A DNA stretch of 64,000 nucleotides from Clusia tigrina (lineage: Eukaryota > Arthropoda > Insecta > Diptera > Clusiidae). Of this stretch, positions 29,201 through 41,700 are shown in pieces; within the stretch, counting starts at the first letter, position 1, and every line of letters starts with the position of its first letter. The notes beneath the pieces were generated by a model. The model made no database searches. It was not told the DNA's origin and worked only from the letters and a program-made list of their open reading frames with translations. A program made the position numbers and the translations under genes. The DNA is taken from positions 210,474,325-210,538,324 of the forward strand of contig OV050030.1 in the NCBI GenBank assembly GCA_920105625.2, given 5' to 3'.

Positions 29201-32200
29201 AAGTTTTATCTGTGTTTGATTTGGGACTCAAGGGTGGCATAGCTATGAGCGATAGCTTAAATTGACGAGAGGCTCGAGTAATTTATTGTCACAAAATTTC
29301 AAGGTTTTATGACGCTCCAGTAAAAAGTTACAAGCATTTGATTGTTGCAAACTTTGATAGATATAGGACGCACCGTATTGAAGTTAGGGCCATTTTAAGT
29401 TTTAGCTGTGGTTGATTTGGGACTCAAGGGTAGCATAGCTATGAGCATTAGCTTAAATTTACAAGAGGCTCGAGTACTTTATTGTCACAAAATTTCAAGA
29501 TTTTATGACTCTCCAGTAAGAAGTTACAAGCATTTGAATGTTGAAAAGTTTGAAAGGTGTAGGATGCACCGTATAGAAATTAGGGCAATTTGAAGTTTTA
29601 TCAGTGTTTGATTTGGGACTGAAGGGTAGCATAGCTATGAGTCATAGCTTAAATTGACAAGAGGCTCGAGTACTTTATTGTCACAAAATTTCAAGTTGTT
29701 ATTATGCTCCAGTAAAAAAGTTGCAAGCATTTGATTGTTGCAAACTTTGATAGGTGTAAGACGCACCGTATAGAAGTTAGGGCCATTTAAAGTTTTATCA
29801 GTGTTTGATTTGGGACTCAAGGGTAGCATAGCTATGAGCGATATCTTAAATTGATAAGAGGCTCGAGTATTTTATTGTCACAAAATTTCAAGATTTTGTG
29901 ACGCTCCAGTAAAAAGTTACAAGCATTTGAATGTTGCAAAATTTGATTGGTATAGGATGCACCGTTAGGGCCATTTGAAGTTTTATCAGTGTTTGATTTG
30001 GGACGCAAGGCTGGCATAGCTATGAGCGATAGCTTAAATTGACGAGAGGCTCGAGTAATTTATTGTCACAAAATTTCAAGGTTTTATGACGCTCCAGTAA
30101 AAAGTTCCAAGCATTTTATTGTTGCAAACTTTGATAGGTGTAGGACGCACCGTATAGAAGTTAGGGCCATTTGAAGTTTATCAGTGTTTGATTTGGGACT
30201 CAAGGGTAGCATAGCTTTGAGCGATATCTTAAATTGATAAGAGGCTCGAGTACTTTGTCACAAAATTTCAAGATTTTATGACGCTCCTGTAAAAAGTTAC
30301 AAGCATTTGAATGTTACAAAATTTGATTGGTATATGATGCACCGTATAGAAGTTAGGGCCATTTGAAGTTTTATCTGTGTTTGATTTGGGACTCAAGGGT
30401 GGCATAGCTACATATGAGCGATAGCTTAAATTGACGAGAGGCTCGAGTAATTTATTGTCACAAAATTTCAAGGTTTTATGACGCTCCAGTAAAAAGTTAC
30501 AAGCATTTGATTGTTGCAAACTTTGATAGATATAGGACGCACCGTATTGAAGTTAGGGCCATTTGAAGTTTTAGCAGTGGTTGATTTGGGACTCAAGGGC
30601 AGCATAGCTATGAGCATTAGCTTAAATTTACAAGAGGCTCGAGTACTTTATTGTCACAAAATTTCAAGAATTTATGACTCTCCAGTAAGAAGTTACAAGC
30701 ATTTGAATGTTGAAAAGTTTGAAAGGTGTAGGATGCACCGTATAGAAATTAGGGCAATTTGAAGTTTTATCAGTGTTTGATTTGGGACTGAAGGGTAGCA
30801 GAGCTATGAGTCATAGCTTAAATTGACAAGAGGCTCGAGTACTTTATTGTCACAAAATTTCAAGTTTTTATTATGCACCAGTAAAAAGTTGCAAGCATTT
30901 GATTGTTGCAAACTTTGATAGGTGTAAGACGCACCGTATAGAAGTTAGGGCCATTTAAAGTTTTATCAGTGTTTGATTTGGGACTCCAGGGTAGCATAGC
31001 TATGAGCGATATCTTAAATTGATAAGAGGCTCGAGTACTTTATTGTCACAAAATTTCCAGATTTTATGACTCCCCAGTAAGAAGTTACAAGCATTTGAAT
31101 GTTGAAAAGTTTGATAGGTGTAGGACGCACCGTAGAGAAGTTAGGGCCATTTGAAGTTTATCAGTTTTTGATTTGGGACTCAAGGGTAGCATAGCTATGA
31201 GTCATAGCTTAAATTGACAATAGGCTCGAGTACTTTATTGTCACAAAATTTCAAGTTTTTATTATGCTCCAGTAAAAAGTTGCAAGCATTTGATTGTTGC
31301 AAACTTTGATAGCTGTAGGACGCACCGTATAGAAGTTAGGGCCATTTGAAGTTTTATCTGTGTTTGATTTGGGACTCAAGGGTGGCATAGCTATGAGCGA
31401 TAGCTTAAATTGACGAGAGGCTCGAGTAATTTATTGTCACAAAATTTCAAGGTTTTATGACGCTCCAGTAAAAAGTTACAAGCATTTGATTGTTGCAAAC
31501 TTTGATAGATATAGGACGCACCGTATTGAAGTTAGGGCCATTTTAAGTTTTAGCTGTGGTTGATTTGGGACTCAAGGGTAGCATAACTATGAGCATTAGC
31601 TTAAATTTACAAGAGGCTCGAGTACTTTATTGTCACAAAATTTCAAGATTTTATGACTCTCCAGTAAGAAGTTACAAGCATTTGAATGTTGAAAAGTTTG
31701 AAAGGTGTAGGATGCACCGTATAGAAATTAGGGCAATTTGAAGTTTTATCGGTGTTCGATTTGGGACTGAAGGGTACCATAGCTATGAGTCATAGCTTAA
31801 ATTGACAAGAGGCTCGAGTACTTTATTGTCACAAAATTTCAAGTTGTTATTATGCTCCAGTAAAAAAGTTGCAAGCATTTGATTGTTGCAAACTTTGATA
31901 GGTGTAAGACGCACCGTATAGAAGTTAGGGCCATTTAAAGTTTTATCAGTGTTTGATTTGGGACTCAAGGGTAGCATAGCTATGAGCGATATCTTAAATT
32001 GATAAGAGGCTCGAGTATTTTATTGTCACAAAATTTCAAGATTTTGTGACGCTCCAGTAAAAAGTTACAAGCATTTGAATGTTGCAAAATTTGATTGGTA
32101 TAGGATGCACCGTTAGGGCCATTTGAAGTTTTATCAGTGTTTGATTTGGGACGCAAGGCTGGCATAGCTATGAGCGATAGCTTAAATTGACGAGAGGCTC

Positions 32201-35200
32201 GAGTAATTTATTGTCACAAAATTTCAAGGTTTTATGACGCTCCAGTAAAAAGTTCCAAACATTTTATTGTTGCAAACTTTGATAGGTATAGGACGCACCG
32301 TATTGAAGTTAGGGCCATTTGAAGTTTTAGCAGTGGTTGATTTGGGACTCAAGGGTAGCATAGCTATGAGCGATAGCTTAAATTGACAAGAGGCTCGAGT
32401 ACTTTATTGTCACTAAATTTCCAGTTTTTATGACTCCCCAGTAAGAAGTTACAAGCATTTGAATGTTGAAAAGTTTGATAGGTGTAGGACGCACCGTATA
32501 GAAGTTAGGGCAATTTGAAGTTTTATCAGTGTTTGATTTGGGACTCAAGGGTAGCATAGCTATGAGTGATAGCTTAAATTGACAAGAATCTCGAGTACTT
32601 TATTGTCACAAAATTTCAAGATTTCATGACGCTCCAATAAAAAGTTACAAGCATTTGATTGTTGCAAACTTTGATAGGTGTAGGACGCACCGTATAGAAG
32701 TTAGGGCCATTTGAAGTTTTTCAGTTTTTGATTTGGGACTCAAGGGTAGCATAGCTATGAGTCATAGCTTAAATTGACAAGAGGCTCGAGTACTTTATTG
32801 TCACAAAATTTCTAGTTTTTATTATGCTCCAGTAAAAAGTTGCAAGCATTTGATTGTTGCAAACTTTGATAGGTGTAGGACGCACCGTATAGAAGTTAGG
32901 GCCATTTGAAGTTTATCAGTGTTTGATTTGGGACTCAAGGGTAGCATAGCTTTGAGCGATATCTTAAATTGATAAGAGGCTCGAGTACTTTGTCACAAAA
33001 TTTCAAGATTTTATGACGCTCCTGTAAAAAGTTACAAGCATTTGAATGTTACAAAATTTGATTGGTATATGATGCACCGTATAGAAGTTAGGGCCATTTG
33101 AAGTTTTATCTGTGTTTGATTTGGGACTCAAGGGTGGCATAGCTACATATGAGCGATAGCTTAAATTGACGAGAGGCTCGAGTAATTTATTGTCACAAAA
33201 TTTCAAGGTTTTATGACGCTCCAGTAAAAAGTTACAAGCATTTGATTGTTGCAAACTTTGATAGATATAGGACGCACCGTATTGAAGTTAGGGCATTTGA
33301 AGTTTTAGCAGTGGTTGATTTGGGACTCAAGGGTAGCATAGCTATTAGCATTAGCTTAAATTTACAAGAGGCTCGAGTACTTTATTGTCACAAAATTTCA
33401 AGAATTTATGACTCTCCAGTAAGAAGTTACAAGCATTTGAATGTTGAAAAGTTTGAAAGGTGTAGGATGCACCGTATCGAAATTAGGGCAATTTGAAGTT
33501 TTATCAGTGTTTGATTTGGGACTCAAGGGTAGCATAGCTATGAGCGATAGCTTAAATTGATGAGGCTCGATTACTTTATTGTCACCAAATTTCAAGATTT
33601 TATGACGCTCCAGTAAAAAGTTACAAGCATTTGATTGTTGCAAACTTTGATAGGTATAGGACGCACCGTATTGAAGTTAGGGCCATTTAAACTTTTAGCA
33701 GTGGTTGATTTGGGACTCAAGGGTCGCATAGCTATGAGCATTAGCTTAAATTTACAAGAGGCTCGAGTACTTTATTGTCACAAAATTTCAAGATTTTATG
33801 ACTCTCCAGTAAGAAGTTACAATCATTTGAATGTTGAAAAGTTTGATAGGTGTAGGATGCACCGTATAGAAGTTAGGGCAGTTTGAAGTTTTATAAGTGT
33901 TTGATTTGGGACTGAAGGGTAGCATAGCTATGAGTCATAGCTTAAATTGACAATAGGCTCGAGTACTTTATTGTCACAAAATTTCAAGTTTTTATTATGC
34001 TCCAGTAAAAAGTTGCAAGCATTTGATTGTTGCAAACTTTGATAGGTGTAGGACGCACCGTATAGAAGTTAGGGCCATTTGAAGTTTTATCTGTGTTTGA
34101 TTTGGGACTCAAGGGTGGCATAGCTATGAGCGATAGCATAATTGACGAGAGGCTCGAGTAATTTATTGTCACAAAATTTCAAGGTTTTATGACGCTCCAG
34201 TAAAAAGTTACAAGCATTTGATTGTTGCAAACTTTGATAGATATAGGACGCACCGTATTGAAGTTAGGGCCATTTTAAGTTTTAGCTGTGGTTGATTTGG
34301 GACTCAAGGGTAGCATAGCTATGAGCATTAGCTTTAATTTACAAGAGGCTCGAGTACTTTATTGTCACAAAATTTCAAGATTTTATGACTCTCCAGTAAG
34401 AAGTTACAAGCATTTGAATGTTGAAAAGTTTGAAAGGTGTAAGATGCACCGTATAGAAATTAGGGCAATTTGAAGTTTTATCAGTGTTTGATTTGGGACT
34501 GAAGGGTAGCATAGCTATGAGTCATAGCTTAAATTGACAAGAGGCTCGAGTACTTTATTGTCACAAAATTTCAAGTTGTTATTATGCTCCAGTAAAAAAG
34601 TTGCAAGCATTTGATTGTTGCAAACTTTGATAAGTGTAAGACGCACCGTATAGAAGTTAGGGCCATTTAAAGTTTTATCAGTGTTTGATTTGGGACTCAA
34701 GGGTAGCATAGCTATGAGCGATATCTTAAATTGATAAGAGGCTCGAGTATTTTATTGTCACAAAATTTCAAGATTTTGTGACGCTCCAGTAAAAAGTTAC
34801 AAGCATTTGAATGTTGCAAAATTTGATTGGTATAGGATGCACCGTTAGGGCCATTTGAAGTTTTATCAGTGTTTGATTTGGGACGCAAGGCTGGCATAGC
34901 TATGAGCGATAGCTTAAATTGACGAGAGGCTCGAGTAATTTATTGTCACAAAATTTCAAGGTTTTATGACGCTCCAGTAAAAAGTTCCAAGCATTTTATT
35001 GTTGCAAACTTTGATAGGTATAGGACGCACCGTATTGAAGTTAGGGCCATTTGAAGTTTTAGCAGTGGTTGATTTGGGACTCAAGGGTAGCATAGCTATG
35101 AGCGATAGCTTAAATTGACAAGAGGCTCGAGTACTTTATTGTCACTAAATTTCCAGTTTTTATAACTCCCCAGTAAGAAGTTACAAGCATTTGAATGTTG

Positions 35201-36900
35201 AAAAGTTTGATAGGTGTAGGACGCACCGTATAGAAGTTAGGGCAATTTGAAGTTTTATCAGTGTTTGATTTGGGACTCAAGGGTAGCATAGCTATGAGTG
35301 ATAGCTTAAATTGACAAGAATCTCGAGTACTTTATTGTCACAAAATTTCAAGATTTCATGACGCTCCAATAAAAAGTTACAAGCATTTGATTGTTGCAAA
35401 CTTTGATAGGTGTAGGACGCACCGTATAGAAGTTAGGGCCATTTGAAGTTTATCAGTTTTTGATTTGGGACTCAAGGGTAGCATAGCTATGAGTCATAGC
35501 TTAAATTGACAAGAGGCTCGAGTATTTTATTGTCACAAAATTTCAAGTTTTTATTATGCTCCAGTAAAAAGTTGCAAGCATTTGATTGTTGCAAACTTTG
35601 ACAGGTGTAGGACGCACCGTATAGAAGTTAGGGCCATTTGAAGTTTATCAGTGTTTGATTTGGGACTCAAGGGTAGCATAGATTTGAGCGATATCTTAAA
35701 TTGATAAGAGGCTCGAGTACTTTGTCACAAAATTTCAAGATTTTATGACGCTCCTGTAAAAAGTTACAAGCATTTGAATGTTACAAAATTTGATTGGTAT
35801 ATGATGCACCGTATAGAAGTTAGGGCCATTTGAAGTTTTATCTGTGTTTGATTTGGGACTCAAGGGTGGCATAGCTACATATGAGCGATAGCTTAAATTG
35901 ACGAGAGGCTCGAGTAATTTATTGTCACAAAATTTCAAGGTTTTATGACGCTCCAGTAAAAAGTTACAAGCATTTGATTGTTGCAAACTTTGATAGATAT
36001 AGGACGCACCGTATTGAAGTTAGGGCCATTTGAAGTTTTAGCAGTGGTTGATTTGGGACTCAAGGGTAGCATAGCTATGAGCATTAGCTTAAATTTACAA
36101 GAGGCTCGAGTACTTTATTGTCACAAAATTTCAAGAATTTATGACTCTCCAGTAAGAAGTTACAAGCATTTGAATGCTGAAAAGTTTGAAAGGTGTAGGA
36201 TGCACCGTATAGAAATTAGGGCAATTTGAAGTTTTATCAGTGTTTGATTTGGGACTGAAGGGTAGCATAGCTATGAGTCATAGCTTAAATTGACAAGAGG
36301 CTCGAGTACTTTATTGTCACAAAATTTCAAGTTTTTATTATGCTCCAGTAAAAAGTTGCAAGCATTTGATTGTTGCAAACTTTGATAGGTGTAGGACGCA
36401 CCGTATAGAAGTTAGGGCCATTTTAAGTTTATCAGTGTTTGATTTGGGACTCAAGGGTAGCATAGCTTTGAGCGATATCTTAAATTGATAAGAGGCTCGA
36501 GTACTTTGTCACAAAATTTCAAGATTTTATGACGCTCCAGTAAAAAGTTACAAGCATTTGAATGTTACAAAATTTGATTGGTATAGGATGCACCGTATAG
36601 AAGTTAGGGCAATTTGAAGTTTTATCAGTGTTTGATTTGGGACTCAAGGGTAGCATAGCTATGAGTGATAGCTTAAATTGACAAGAATCTCGAGTACTTT
36701 ATTGTCACAAAATTTCAAGTTTTCATGACGCTCCAATAAAAAGTTACAAGCATTTGATTGTTGCAAACTTTGATAGGTGTAGGACGCACCGTATAGAAGT
36801 TAGGGCCATTTGAAGTTTATCAGTTTTTGATTTGGGACTCAAGGGTAGCATAGCTATGAGTCATAGCTTAAATTGACAAGAGGCTCGACTACTTTATTGT
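29200..36900 (+). repeat. Higher-order repeat II (~2.73 kb unit)
   Basis: Multi-monomer blocks recur with nearly identical sequence. Landmarks at 30268, 33003 and 35735 are spaced 2,735 and 2,732 bp, which is fourteen monomers. Landmarks at 29408, 31556 and 34288 are spaced 2,148 and 2,732 bp, so the first interval is three monomers shorter. Shared private variants include GGGACGCAAGGCTGGCATAGC (about 30000, 32150, 34885), GCTACATATGAGCG (about 30407, 33144, 35876) and a short monomer with GAGTACTTTGTCAC lacking TATT. These shared private changes are best explained by recent local duplication. Confidence 0.83.
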
Positions 36901-39900
36901 CACAAAATTTCAAGTTTTTATTATGCTCCAGTAAAAAGTTGCAAGCATTTGATTGTTGCAAACTTTGATAGGTGTAGGACGCACCGTATAGAAGTTAGGG
37001 CCATTTGAAGTTTATCAGTGTTTGATCTGGGACTCAAGGGTAGCATAGCTTTAAGCGATATCTTAAATTGATAATTGATAAGAGGCTCGATTACTTTGTC
37101 ACAAAATTTCAAGATTTTATGACGCTCCAGTAAAAAGTTACAAGCATTTGAATGTTACAAAATTTGATTGGTATAGGATGCACCGTAGAGAAGTTAGGGC
37201 CATTTGAAGTTTTATCTGTGTTTGATTTGGGACTCAAGGGTGGCATAGCTATGAGCGATGGCTTAAATTGACGAGAGGCTCGAGTAATTTATTGTCACAA
37301 AATTTCAAGGTTTTACAACGCTCCAGTAAAAAGTTACAAGCATTTGATTGTTGCAAACTTTGATAGATATAGGACGCACCGTATTGAAGTTAGGGCCATT
37401 TGAAGTTTTATCAGTGTTTGATTTGGGACTCAAGGGTAGCATAGCTATGCGTCGTAGCTTAAATTGACAAGAGGCTCGAGTACTTTATTGTCACAAAATT
37501 TCAAGTTTTTATTATGCTCCAGTAAAAAGTTGCAAGCATTTGATTGTTGCACACTTTGATAGGTGTAAGACGCACCGTATAGAAGTTAGCGCAATTTAAA
37601 GTTTTATCAATGTTTGATTTGGGACTCAAGGGTAGCATAGCTATGAGCGATATCTTAAATTGATAAGAGGCTCGAGTACTTTATTGTCACAAAATTTCAA
37701 GATTTTGTGACGCTCCAGTAAAAAGTTACAAGCATTTGAATGTTGAAAAGTTTGAAAGGTGTAGGATGCACCGTATAGAAATTAGGGCAATTTGAAGTTT
37801 TATCAGTGTTTGATTTGGGACTGAAGGGTAGCATAGCTAAGAGTCATAGCTTAAATTGACAAGAGGCTCGAGTACTTTATTGCCACAAAATTTCAAGTTT
37901 TTATTATGCTCCATTAGCATTGTTTTTATTATGCTCCATAAGCATTTGATTGTTGCAAACTTTGATAGGTGTAAGACGCACCGTATAGAAGTTAGGGCCA
38001 TTTGAAGTTTATCAGTGTTTGACCTGGACTCAAGGGTAGCATAGCTTTAAGCGATATCTTAAATTGATAATTGATAAGAGGCTCGATTACTTTGTCACAA
38101 AATTTCAAGATTTTGTGACGCTCCAGTAAAAAGTTACAAGCATTTGAATGTTGCAAAATTTGATTGGTATAGGATGCACCGTTAGGACCATTTGAAGTTT
38201 TATCAGTGTTTGATTTGGGACGCAAGGCTGGCATAGCTATGAGCGATAGCTTAAGTTGACGAGAGGCTCGAGTAATTTATTGTCACAAAATTTCAAGGTT
38301 TTATGACGCTCCAGTAAAAAGTTCCGAGCATTTTATTGTTGCAAACTTTGATAGGTATAGGACGCACCGTATTGAAGTTAGGGCCATTTGAAGTTTTAGC
38401 AGTGGTTGATTTGGGACTCAAGGGTAGCATAGCTATGAGCATTAGCTTAAATTTACAAGAGGCTCGAGTACTTTATTGTCACAAAATTTCAAGATTTTAT
38501 GACTCTCCAGTAAGAAATTACAAGCATTTGAATGTTGAAAAGTTTGATAGGTGTAGGATGCACCGTATAGAAGTTACGGCCATTTGAAGTTTTATCAGTG
38601 TTTGATTTGGGACGCTAGGCTGGCATAGCTATGAGCGATAGCTTAAATTGACGAGAGGCTCGAGTAATTTATTGTCACAAAATTTCAAGGTTTTATGACG
38701 CTCCAGTAAAAAGTTCCAAGCATTTTATTGTTGCAAACTTTGATAGGTATAGGACGCACCGTATTGAAGTTAGGGCCCTTTGAAGTTTTAGCAGTGGTTG
38801 ATTTAGGACTCAAGGGTAGCATAGCTATGACTGATAGCTTAAATTTACAAGAGGCTCGAGTACTTTATTGTCACAAAATTTCCAGATTTTATGACTCCCC
38901 AGTAAGAAGCATTTGAATGTTGAAAAGTTTGATAGGTGTAGGACGCGCCGTATAGAAGTTAGGGCAATTTGAAGTTTTATCAGTGTTTGATTTGGGACTC
39001 AAGGGTAGCATAGCTATGAGTTATAGCTTAAATTGACATGAATCTCGAGTACTTTATTGTCACAAAATTTCAAGATTTTATGACGCTCCAGTAAAAAGTT
39101 ACAAGCATTTGATTGTTGCAAACTTTGATAGATATAGGACGCACCGTATTGAAGTTTGGGCCATTTGAAGTTTTAGCAGCGGTTGATTTGGGACTCAAGG
39201 GTAGCATAGCTATGAGCATTAGCTTAAATTTACAAAAGGCTTTATTGTCACAAAATTTCAAGATTTTATGACTCTCCAGTAAGAAGTTACAAGCATTTGA
39301 ATGTTGAAAAGTTTGAAAGGTGTAGGATGCACCGTATAGAAATTAGGGCAATTTGAAGTTTTATCAGTGTTTGATTTGGGACTGAAGGGTAGCATAGCTA
39401 TGAGTCATAGCTTAAATTGACAAGAGACTCGAGTACTTTATTGTCACAAAATTTCAAGTTTTTATTATGCTCCAGTAAAAAGTTGCAAGCATTTGATTGT
39501 TGCAAACTTTGATAGGTGTAAGACGCACCGTATAGAAGTTAGGGCCATTTAAAGTTTTATCAGTGTTTGATTTGGGACTCCAGGGTAGCATAGCTATGAT
39601 CGATATCTTAAATTGATAAGAGGTTCGAGTACTTTATTGTCTCAAAATTTCAAGGTTTTGTGACGCTCCAGTAAAAAGTTACAAGCATTTGAATGTTGCA
39701 AAATTTGATTGGTATAGGATGCACCGTTAGGGCCATTTGAAGTTTTATCAGTGTTTGATTTGGGACTCAAGGGTAGCATAGCTATGAGCGATAGCTTAAA
39801 TTGATGAGGCTCGAGTACTTTATTGTCACCAAATTTCAAGATTTTATGACGCTCCAGTAAAAAGTTACAAGCATTTGATTGTTGCAAACTTTGATAGGTA

Positions 39901-40852
39901 TAGGACGCACCGTATTGAAGTTAGGGCCATTTGAAGTTTTAGCAGTGGTTGATTTGGGACTCAAGGGTAGCATAGCTATGAGCATTAGCTTAAATTTACA
40001 AGAGGCTCGAGTACTTTATTGTCACAAAATTTCAAGATTTTATGACTCTCCAGTAAGAAATTACAAGCATTTGAATGTTGAAAAGTTTGATAGGTGTAGG
40101 ATGCACCGTATAGAAGTTACGGCCATTTGAAGTTTTATCAGTGTTTGATTTGGGACGTAAGGCTGGCATAGCTATGAGCGATAGCTTAAATTGACGAGAG
40201 GCTCGAGTAATTTATTGTCACAAAATTTCAAGGTTTTATGACGCTCCAGTAAAAAGTTCCAAGCATTTTATTGTTGCAAACTTTGATAGGTATAGGACGC
40301 ACCGTATTGAAGTTAGGGCCCTTTGAAGTTTTAGCAGTGGTTGATTTGGGACTCAAGGGTAGCATAGCTATGAGTGATAGCTTAAATTTACAAGAGGCTC
40401 GAATACTTTATTGTCACAAAATTTCCAGATTTTATGACTCCCCAGTAAGAAGCATTTGAATGTTGAAAAGTTTGATAGGTGTAGGACGCACCGTATAGAA
40501 GTTAGGGCAATTTGAAGTTTTATCAGTGTTTGATTTGGGACTCAAGGGTAGCATAGCTATGAGTTATAGCTTAAATTGACAAGAGGCTCGAGTACTTTAT
40601 TGTCACAAAATTTCAAGATTTTATGACGCCAGTAAAAAGTTACAAGCATTTGATTGTTGCAAACTTTGATAGGTATAGGACGCACCGTATAGAAGTTAGG
40701 GCCATTTGAAGTTTTATCAGTTTTTGATTTAGAAATCAAGGGTAGCATAGCTATGAGCGATAGCTTAAATTGATAAAAGGCTCGAGTACTTTATCGTTAC
40801 AAAATTTCAGGATTTTATGACTCTCCAGTAAGAAGTTACAACCTTTTGATTG
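36900..40852 (+). repeat. Satellite domain with a ~1.54 kb HOR pair, up to the insertion
   Basis: Landmarks at 38336/39879 and 38728/40271 are both offset by 1,543 bp, about eight monomers with a small deletion. Both copies share the private GTAAGAAGCATTTGAATG deletion (38905 and 40448 regions) and a GGGACG(C/T)(A/T)AGGCTGGC variant. Near 37048 and 38043 the variant AGCTTTAAGCG followed by the duplicated ATTGATAATTGATAAGAGG occurs twice, 995 bp apart. The domain ends at the retrotransposon insertion in a monomer reading AACCTTTTGATTG. Confidence 0.8.
40849..40852 (+). repeat. Target-site duplication, left copy (ATTG)
   Basis: The four bases ATTG immediately precede the element, and the same four follow it at 50799-50802. 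Removing the element and one copy leaves TTTGATTG-TTGCAAAC, which matches the normal satellite sequence at this spot. A 4-bp duplication is usual for Ty3/gypsy integrases. Confidence 0.93.
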
Positions 40853-40976
40853 TGTTGGGGTCCTTGCTTGGCTGGGGATGTCCCGTCGCAGCTTTTCGGG
40901 CGCGTGGCTGAAAAATCAAGAGCCCTAACGTAGAATTCAAACACTATAACTTTTCAGTTTCAAAACACAAGAGAGA

Positions 40977-40982
40977 TTTATT
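40977..40982 (-). promoter_or_regulatory. Candidate polyadenylation signal AATAAA in 3' LTR
   Basis: The minus strand reads AATAAA here, about 20 bases downstream of the LTR TATA box, so it would lie near the U3/R border. The equivalent site in the 5' LTR reads AATAAC after a T/G difference, so only the 3' copy has the exact hexamer. Function is inferred from position and motif alone. Confidence 0.5.
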
Positions 40983-40998
40983 ATTACGAAACCTAATA

Positions 40999-41006
40999 CT
41001 TATATA
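40999..41006 (-). promoter_or_regulatory. Candidate TATA box in 3' LTR
   Basis: TATATAAG lies on the minus strand about 340 bases into the LTR. It is the only strong TATA-like motif seen in the LTR and it is unchanged in the 5' LTR (50451-50458). Transcription would start roughly 25-30 bases downstream, near 40970. Confidence 0.5.
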
Positions 41007-41079
41007 CTATTTTTTAAACATTTATCTCAGTCTGTGAACTGACCTTTCTGGTGTTCCAGTTCTGCACCTGCTAATTGGT

Positions 41080-41117
41080 GTCAGTTGGTCAAGCCAACTG
41101 ACCCACTTCAAAAGTGG
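41080..41117 (-). repeat. Two adjacent hairpins in the 3' LTR
   Basis: A perfect 9-bp inverted repeat, GTCAGTTGG-TCAAG-CCAACTGAC on the plus strand (41080-41102), is followed at once by a 6-bp one, CCACTT-CAA-AAGTGG (41103-41117). Both are unchanged in the other LTR (first arm 50532-50540). They lie in U3 upstream of the TATA box and could be regulatory sites or structural elements. No function is shown by the sequence. Confidence 0.7.
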
Positions 41118-41346
41118 CGACGGTGCATTACGCTGCCCTCGTCGACTCGACTGCGGAACTGTAATACCCTAAAAGCTTACATAATAATGTTGCACAGATC
41201 ACATTAACTTAAAATACTTAGACCCTAGAAGTATGCCTTATCATAACACCGTTTTAGCACATGCTAATCCAACATAGTGTGGCATCTATTAGGAGTCGGT
41301 GCTGTGAGTAAACTACACGTAGGTAGTTTGGTTCTAACTCACAACA

Positions 41347-41362
41347 TCCCTCCCCTCTTTCT
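41347..41362 (-). promoter_or_regulatory. Polypurine tract (plus-strand DNA primer)
   Basis: The minus strand reads AGAAAGAGGGGAGGGA directly upstream of the 3' LTR, sixteen uninterrupted purines with no gap to the LTR start. This is the position and composition expected of the RNase H-resistant primer for second-strand synthesis in LTR elements. Confidence 0.9.
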
Positions 41363-41463
41363 AAAAGAAGTTAGTGCAACTAACTTCTAATGAAAGTTTA
41401 CGTTTATTTCTGCACTCCAAACAGTCAGTGTATTTTCTTAAATCAATACATGTGTATGATGTT

Positions 41464-41700
41464 TCTTTTTTTTTTTCAATCCGCCTTATTTTAGACTTTG
41501 GGTTCGTTTCATTTCCTTTTTTTTATTCTTTTCTTTCTTTTTTTCTTTTCTTTTTGTTTTTTGAATCATGTTTACTTTTCTTTTTCTTTTTATTTTGTTT
41601 TTCCTTTTCTTTCTTTCTTTACTATGACTTCTTTTTTTTATAGTTTTTTTTCCCTTTTGTTCTATTTTATTCTTTTACATTTTCCCCTTTTTATTTTTGG
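41464..41700 (-). other. Purine-rich low-complexity stretch near the 3' end of the element
   Basis: On the plus strand this is long runs of T with scattered C; read with the element it is A-rich with G. It lies about 100 bases upstream of the polypurine tract and past the env-like remnant. Apparent plus-strand frames full of Phe, Leu and Ser through here are composition artefacts. It probably arose by simple-sequence expansion in the 3' untranslated part of the element. Confidence 0.7.

Larger units (their letters stand above)
1..40852 (+). repeat. Satellite array, ~195-bp monomer, left block
   Basis: This block consists entirely of head-to-tail copies of one AT-rich monomer of about 195-196 bp, around 210 copies. 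The spacing was measured between successive occurrences of the landmark GATTTGGGACTC, for example 2464, 2660 and 2855. Other constant landmarks are GGCTCGAGTACTTTATTGTC, AGCATAGCTATGAGC and GACGCACCGTATAGAAGTTA. All monomers have the same orientation, and I found no inverted segment. Monomers differ by substitutions and short indels that define subfamilies and HORs, listed separately. The array is probably pericentromeric or heterochromatic satellite DNA. I do not recognise it as a named family with confidence. The many short open frames inside it are periodicity artefacts. Confidence 0.97.
40853..41346 (-). repeat. 3' LTR (494 bp)
   Basis: On the minus strand the LTR begins TGTTGTGAGTTAG and ends CCCCAACA, so it has the usual TG...CA termini. 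It matches the LTR at 50297-50798 nearly base for base over its whole length. Compared with that copy it lacks eight bases, ATCTCGTG as written on the plus strand, close to its 3' end (after 40860). Substitutions are visible in the GGATGTCCCG, AGATTTATT, CTAATACTT and GGTGCTGTG contexts. It lies directly against satellite on its outer side. Confidence 0.95.

Noticed and set aside
1..40852. CRISPR-like array of direct repeats
   Set aside because: Repeats are contiguous 195-bp monomers with no unique spacers, no cas genes, and a eukaryotic context.
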